A stretch of 64,000 nt of DNA from positions 62,001-126,000 of the forward strand of contig CAZRCG010000007.1 in the NCBI GenBank assembly GCA_964598565.1, read 5' to 3'. This DNA comes from CAZRCG01 sp964598565 (GTDB lineage Bacteria; Bdellovibrionota; UBA2394). Positions 60,348 through 64,000 of this stretch are shown here, one piece after another. Below the pieces are notes generated by a model, which made no database searches, was not told the DNA's origin, and saw nothing but the letters and a program-made list of their open reading frames with translations. Each line of letters starts with the position of its first letter. The first letter of the stretch is position 1. Position numbers and translations under genes: made by a program.

Positions 60348-61850
60348 ATGGGATTCAGAATTAATACAAACGTTTTAAGTCTTACCGCACAACGTAACTT
60401 GACCTATTCGTCTAAGAGTTTCGGAAAAGCGCTGGAGAGATTATCATCAGGATCTCGCATCAATCGAGCTGGAGATGATGCTGCCGGTCTTGCGATCTCG
60501 GAAGGGTTAGGAGCTCAAGTACGAGGGATTCGAGTGGCGATTCGAAATGCGAATGACGCTGTCGGGTTTCTCAATACTGCAGAAGGTGCTCTCGCCGAGC
60601 TCACCAATATTACGCAGCGTCTTCGTGAATTGGCCATTCAAGCCGCGAACGGTACCTTAGGAAGTGCCGACCGAGGTTATCTTGACTCAGAAAAGACACA
60701 GCTCTTGGCAGAATTTGACCGAATTGCCACCCAAACTAACTTTAACGGTTCATATCTCTTGGATGGAACTTTTACGACCACTAACCTTCAGATTGGTATT
60801 CAAAAGGGCCAAACCATTGCGTTTAATATCGGTAACGCGAGAAGTTCTGTTCTTGGGGGTCTAGCGACTTTCTCAGGTGTAAGAAATCAAATCACCAGCG
60901 CTACGGGTAACTTAGTAATTAACGGAGTGGCGGTTCGCCAAGCACGAAATACCGATGATACCGTTTCTGCTTCCGGCAACTCGTATTCAGCGATTGCCAT
61001 TGCTAAGGTCATCAATGAACAATCGAGTACTACGGCAGTGTACGCCGACGTTAATACCACGCTAGTTCAGGTGAATAACTTGACCTTCTCGAGTTACCAA
61101 GGAGATCTCAGTACCGATCGATTTGCGATCAACGGAGTCTCTATTCTTGGTTCAGGTATTAGTTCTGTGAATGCGTTTATCACCGCTATTAATACGTACT
61201 CGAATACAACGGGTGTTAAAGCTCGACTGCAAACAAGCTCGACAGATGACATTGAGCTCTATGCCGACGATGGGCGAAATATTTATCTTCAGTGGACGAC
61301 AGCCACCGCAACAACTGGCTTGTACGGGGTATTCTCCTCTGAAGCGAACTATACCTCTGGCTTTTCAACCGGATTGGTATTCTCGACTTCGACGGGTTAT
61401 TCGGCGGCTTCTCAGTTGGTACGAACGGGTTCCATTAAGCTTCGTTCGTCTTCTGCCATCACGGTTGCTGGCTCGGGCGTTTCTGCGGCTTTAGGATTCT
61501 CGTCTACGAGTATTTCTATTGATACGTCGAACAACGTCAGTACCATCAGTTTGACGACCCAGAATAGTGCTTCTGATGCTCTATCATTCTTGGATGCTAC
61601 GCTGAGTCAGCTTAACTCCTTGCGATCAAGCTTAGGAGCTATCCAGAGCCGGCTAGAGTCAACGGTAAGTTCGCTCGGTATTACACTTGAGAACGTGTCG
61701 AGTGCACGATCTCAAATACGTGATACGGATGTAGCGTCAGAAACTGCGGAGTTAACACGATCTCAGATCTTGCAACAAGCCGGTGTCGCCGTGTTGAGTC
61801 AAGCGAACCAATCGGCAACATCCGCGTTGCAATTGCTGCAAGGAATATAA
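60348..61850 (+). CDS. fliC: Flagellin, copy 1
   Basis: 500 residues. The N-terminal D0/D1 helices start MGFRINTNVLSLTAQRNLTY, then LSSGSRINRAGDDAAGLAIS and LRELAIQAANGTL. The C-terminal helices are LGAIQSRLESTVSSLGITLE, then NVSSARSQIRDTDVASETAE and SALQLLQGI. The ~250-residue middle, rich in Ser, Thr and Asn, is the surface domain and a plausible target for the MAF protein. ATG 60348 has AAGGAAAGGAA before it. A paralogue follows 280 bases later; see that entry for differences. Confidence 0.96.
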   Translation: MGFRINTNVLSLTAQRNLTYSSKSFGKALERLSSGSRINRAGDDAAGLAISEGLGAQVRGIRVAIRNANDAVGFLNTAEGALAELTNITQRLRELAIQAANGTLGSADRGYLDSEKTQLLAEFDRIATQTNFNGSYLLDGTFTTTNLQIGIQKGQTIAFNIGNARSSVLGGLATFSGVRNQITSATGNLVINGVAVRQARNTDDTVSASGNSYSAIAIAKVINEQSSTTAVYADVNTTLVQVNNLTFSSYQGDLSTDRFAINGVSILGSGISSVNAFITAINTYSNTTGVKARLQTSSTDDIELYADDGRNIYLQWTTATATTGLYGVFSSEANYTSGFSTGLVFSTSTGYSAASQLVRTGSIKLRSSSAITVAGSGVSAALGFSSTSISIDTSNNVSTISLTTQNSASDALSFLDATLSQLNSLRSSLGAIQSRLESTVSSLGITLENVSSARSQIRDTDVASETAELTRSQILQQAGVAVLSQANQSATSALQLLQGI

Positions 61851-61957
61851 TGAGGGCTTAAAAAAACAATAAAATGAGCAGATGAAGACGTGAGTGACGA
61901 TACGTTGAGTCATGCACGGTAAGATTTGTTCCTAACGTCTAGAAAGAATAGAGCATT

Positions 61958-61998
61958 TGGTGCGTCAGAGTTTTCTTTACGAAAATTCTGACGTACCA
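61958..61998 (+). other. Long RNA hairpin between the flagellin genes
   Basis: TGGTGCGTCAGAGTTTTC (61958-61975) faces GAAAATTCTGACGTACCA (61981-61998) with a 5-base loop. Sixteen Watson-Crick and two G-U pairs form an unbroken 18-bp stem in plus-strand RNA; on the minus strand the two would be A-C mismatches. No T-run follows, so it is not a simple terminator. It may protect the first flagellin mRNA 3' end or act in the second leader. Confidence 0.75.
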
Positions 61999-62129
61999 GA
62001 TCTCATTCTTGCCGAAAGTCCTTTCAAACTTAACGTCGTTCTATCTCTAGGACAACTAGGGCTCGTCAGACGATTTAAGAGGACCATGGAAGGACTTAAA
62101 AAACTAGACTAAGGAACGGAGATATTTTC

Positions 62130-63632
62130 ATGGGTTTTAGAATTAATACAAATGTTCTCTCTCTTACCGCTCAACGAAATTTAACTTACTCTTCTCGAGC
62201 ATTCGGTAAAGCTTTGGAACGACTCTCGTCGGGTTCTCGTATCAACCGAGCAGGGGACGATGCCGCAGGCCTCGCCATCTCTGAAGGGTTGGGAGCTCAA
62301 GTGAGAGGAATTCGAGTAGCCGTACGTAATGCGAACGATGCCGTCGGATTTCTGAATACTGCAGAAGGTGCGCTAGCAGAACTTACTAATATTACGCAGC
62401 GACTTCGTGAACTAGCCATTCAGGCAGCGAACGGTACCCTCGGTGGAAGTGACCGAGGTTATCTCGATGCTGAAAAGAGTCAGTTGTTGCAGGAGTTTGA
62501 TCGTATTGCGACCCAAACTAACTTCAACGGCTCTTATCTCTTGGATGGTACCTTTACGACCACCAACCTTCAGGTCGGTATCAACAAAGGCCAGACGATT
62601 GCGTTTAATATCGGTAATGCGAGAAGTTCGGTGTTAGGGGGTCTTGCAACTCTCTCAGGAACTCGCAATCAGATTACCAGCGCAACGGGCAACCTAGTGA
62701 TTAACGGTGTCGCCGTGAGACAGGCAAAAAGTACGGACGATGGTGTTTCGGCCTCAGGAAACTCGTACTCGGCGATTGCAATTGCAAAAGTAATCAATGA
62801 ACAATCGAGTACCACTTCGGTTTATGCCGATGTGAATACCACGTTGGTGCAGGTGAATAACTTGACCTTCTCAAGTTATCAGGGCGACTTAAGTACCGAC
62901 AGGTTTGCGATCAACGGAGTTTCGATTCTTGGTTCTGGCATAAACTCTGTGAACGCATTTATAACCGCCATCAACACGTACTCAAATACGACGGGCGTCA
63001 AAGCAAGACTTCAGACAAGCTCTATAGATGATATTGAACTCTATGCCGACGATGGGCGAAATATTTATCTTCAGTGGACGACAGCCGCCGCAACAACTGG
63101 CTTGTACGGCGTTTTCTCGTCAGAAGCGAATTATACCTCTGGCTTTTCAACCGGATTGGTGTTCTCGACTTCGACGGGTTATTCGGCGGCGTCTCAATTG
63201 GTACGAACGGGTTCTATTAAGCTTCGATCATCGGCCGCTATTACGATAGCAGGGTCGGGTGTATCGGCGGCGCTAGGATTCTCGTCTACGAGCATTTCTG
63301 TAGATACGTCAAACAACGTTAGTACCATTAGTCTGACGACTCAGAATGGTGCTTCCGATGCTCTATCGTTCTTGGATGCGACTCTTAGTCAGTTGAACTC
63401 TTTACGTTCAAGTCTTGGAGCTATTCAAAGTCGGTTAGAGTCAACGGTGAGTTCGCTGGGTATTACGCTTGAGAACGTGTCGAGTGCACGATCTCAGATA
63501 CGTGATACTGATGTTGCTACCGAAACGGCTGAGTTAACTAGAGCTCAGATCTTGCAACAAGCGGGTGTTGCCGTCTTGAGTCAAGCGAATGCTTCTGCTC
63601 AAAGTGCCCTTGCGCTTCTTCAAAATATCTAA
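62130..63632 (+). CDS. fliC: Flagellin, copy 2
   Basis: 500 residues, differing from copy 1 at roughly 25-30 positions, for example SSRAFGKAL for SSKSFGKAL and TLGGSDRGYLDAEKSQLLQE for TLGSADRGYLDSEKTQLLAE. The end reads ASAQSALALLQNI. In the N-terminal third the two genes differ by many synonymous changes, but the central part has identical runs (for example about 48 bases from CTCTATGCCGACGATGG). AAGGAACGGAG precedes ATG 62130. It is probably a second filament subunit. Confidence 0.96.
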   Translation: MGFRINTNVLSLTAQRNLTYSSRAFGKALERLSSGSRINRAGDDAAGLAISEGLGAQVRGIRVAVRNANDAVGFLNTAEGALAELTNITQRLRELAIQAANGTLGGSDRGYLDAEKSQLLQEFDRIATQTNFNGSYLLDGTFTTTNLQVGINKGQTIAFNIGNARSSVLGGLATLSGTRNQITSATGNLVINGVAVRQAKSTDDGVSASGNSYSAIAIAKVINEQSSTTSVYADVNTTLVQVNNLTFSSYQGDLSTDRFAINGVSILGSGINSVNAFITAINTYSNTTGVKARLQTSSIDDIELYADDGRNIYLQWTTAAATTGLYGVFSSEANYTSGFSTGLVFSTSTGYSAASQLVRTGSIKLRSSAAITIAGSGVSAALGFSSTSISVDTSNNVSTISLTTQNGASDALSFLDATLSQLNSLRSSLGAIQSRLESTVSSLGITLENVSSARSQIRDTDVATETAELTRAQILQQAGVAVLSQANASAQSALALLQNI

Positions 63633-63637
63633 AAGTA

Positions 63638-63658
63638 CGTTAGATTTTTAATCTTACG
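63638..63658. other. Hairpin after flagellin 2
   Basis: CGTTAGATT and AATCTTACG pair with one mismatch around a TTT loop, six bases after the stop. It has no following T-run, and FlaG follows, so it may stabilise the flagellin mRNA. Confidence 0.4.
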
Positions 63659-63711
63659 ACTTCTAGACAAAGGGAGAATGCACGATGGCTCATATGCAGG
63701 AGGAATTTACA

Positions 63712-64000
63712 ATGGACAAAATCGATGGAATGGGTGGCTTTTCATCCTCAGGTCGGTGGCGTCGCCGAGCCTTAGGGAAGCGAAGCAAGAAAGCTTTAAC
63801 TTCTCTGGAGGCTGACGATCAGGCGGAACTGCTGTTGCAGGTCCACCAAGACTCCGAAGCGCTAAGGCGCTTGGGAGAGTCTCTGCTGAAGAAGAATGGT
63901 TATTCTAAAGAAAGTCGTGCCGAGTTCCATCTCGAACACGAAACGGGAATGATTTATCTTCGAATTTTTGACGCAGAGACGGGGGAAACCCAAATGCTGC
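63712..64000 (+). CDS. flaG: FlaG-like protein, N-terminal part (cut by window edge)
   Basis: At least 96 residues in the window. ATG 63712 has AGGAGG eight bases upstream and is preferred over the in-frame ATGs at 63685 and 63694. A basic segment (SSGRWRRRALGKRSKKAL) precedes a FlaG-like core: EFHLEHETGMIYLRIFDAET with GETQML, matching the 'F..e...g...V.v.D..TGEvIR' pattern. FlaG affects filament length. The longer, basic N-terminus is unusual for FlaG. Confidence 0.7.
   Translation, partial: MDKIDGMGGFSSSGRWRRRALGKRSKKALTSLEADDQAELLLQVHQDSEALRRLGESLLKKNGYSKESRAEFHLEHETGMIYLRIFDAETGETQML

Noticed and set aside
60348..63632. Invertible or phase-variable flagellin switch
   Set aside because: The copies are in direct orientation, and no recombinase gene or flanking inverted repeats were seen.
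1..64000. CRISPR arrays, tRNA, rRNA, insertion sequences and prophage
   Set aside because: No regularly spaced repeats, cloverleaf or transposase was recognised while reading; a dedicated tRNA or IS search could not be run.

Overview
The window looks like chromosomal DNA of a motile, didermic, predatory-type or free-living member of the Bdellovibrionota/Oligoflexia (the old deltaproteobacterial branch). This is an inference. It rests on outer-membrane proteins and a TonB-dependent receptor, Lnt and class I ketol-acid reductoisomerase, a flagellar gene order headed by a sigma-54 activator, flagellins beginning MGFRINTN, and a pervasive pattern of 4-base ATGA/GTGA gene overlaps. No tRNA, rRNA, CRISPR array or intact insertion sequence was recognised.

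Region 1 (1-18.7 kb) is housekeeping and envelope. A truncated TonB receptor and an outer-membrane barrel protein are followed by the decayed 3' end of an AAA/DUF4143 ATPase gene. Next comes a minus-strand operon: large membrane protein, PATAN/DUF4388-like protein, 7TMR-HD phosphohydrolase, ybeY, lnt and prfB. The prfB gene carries the classical programmed +1 frameshift. A CBS-domain protein, a CXXCH protein, murJ, rpsT, holA, an acidic membrane-anchored protein, guaB and guaA follow. Downstream of guaA lies a gene-free stretch with several hairpins and a perfect rho-independent terminator, my best candidate for an undescribed small RNA.

Region 2 (19-35.6 kb) holds an active/inactive M16 peptidase pair, a HAD-fold protein that has lost its nucleophile, a SPOUT methyltransferase, a matrixin-type protease with a GGGGC tail, a rhodanese, a divergent IlvC followed by a flagellin-like remnant, then the run yceD-rpmF-plsX-fabG-acpP-fabF-rpiB-glyA-nrdR-nusB, and an aldehyde dehydrogenase. 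The rpmF gene is only 58 codons.

Region 3 (35.7-51.2 kb) is a long flagellar operon. A TPR protein, a soluble histidine kinase and a FlbD/FleR-type sigma-54 activator precede flgB, flgC, fliE, fliF, fliG, fliH, fliI, fliJ, a MotE-like gene, fliK, flgD, a small flagellar operon protein and flgE. A strong terminator closes it.

Region 4 (51.2-64 kb) is late flagellar and signalling. It contains a GNAT plus MAF/DUF115 pair (likely flagellin glycosylation), a P-type ATPase, a double Usp protein, CheY, a 71-aa protein, a receiver-PilZ protein, the wreck of a hybrid receiver/histidine-kinase gene, two near-identical 500-aa flagellins and the start of a FlaG-like gene. Both flagellins share a CTTGCCGA element about 110-120 bases upstream. 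The two copies are a mosaic of diverged and identical DNA, which suggests gene conversion.
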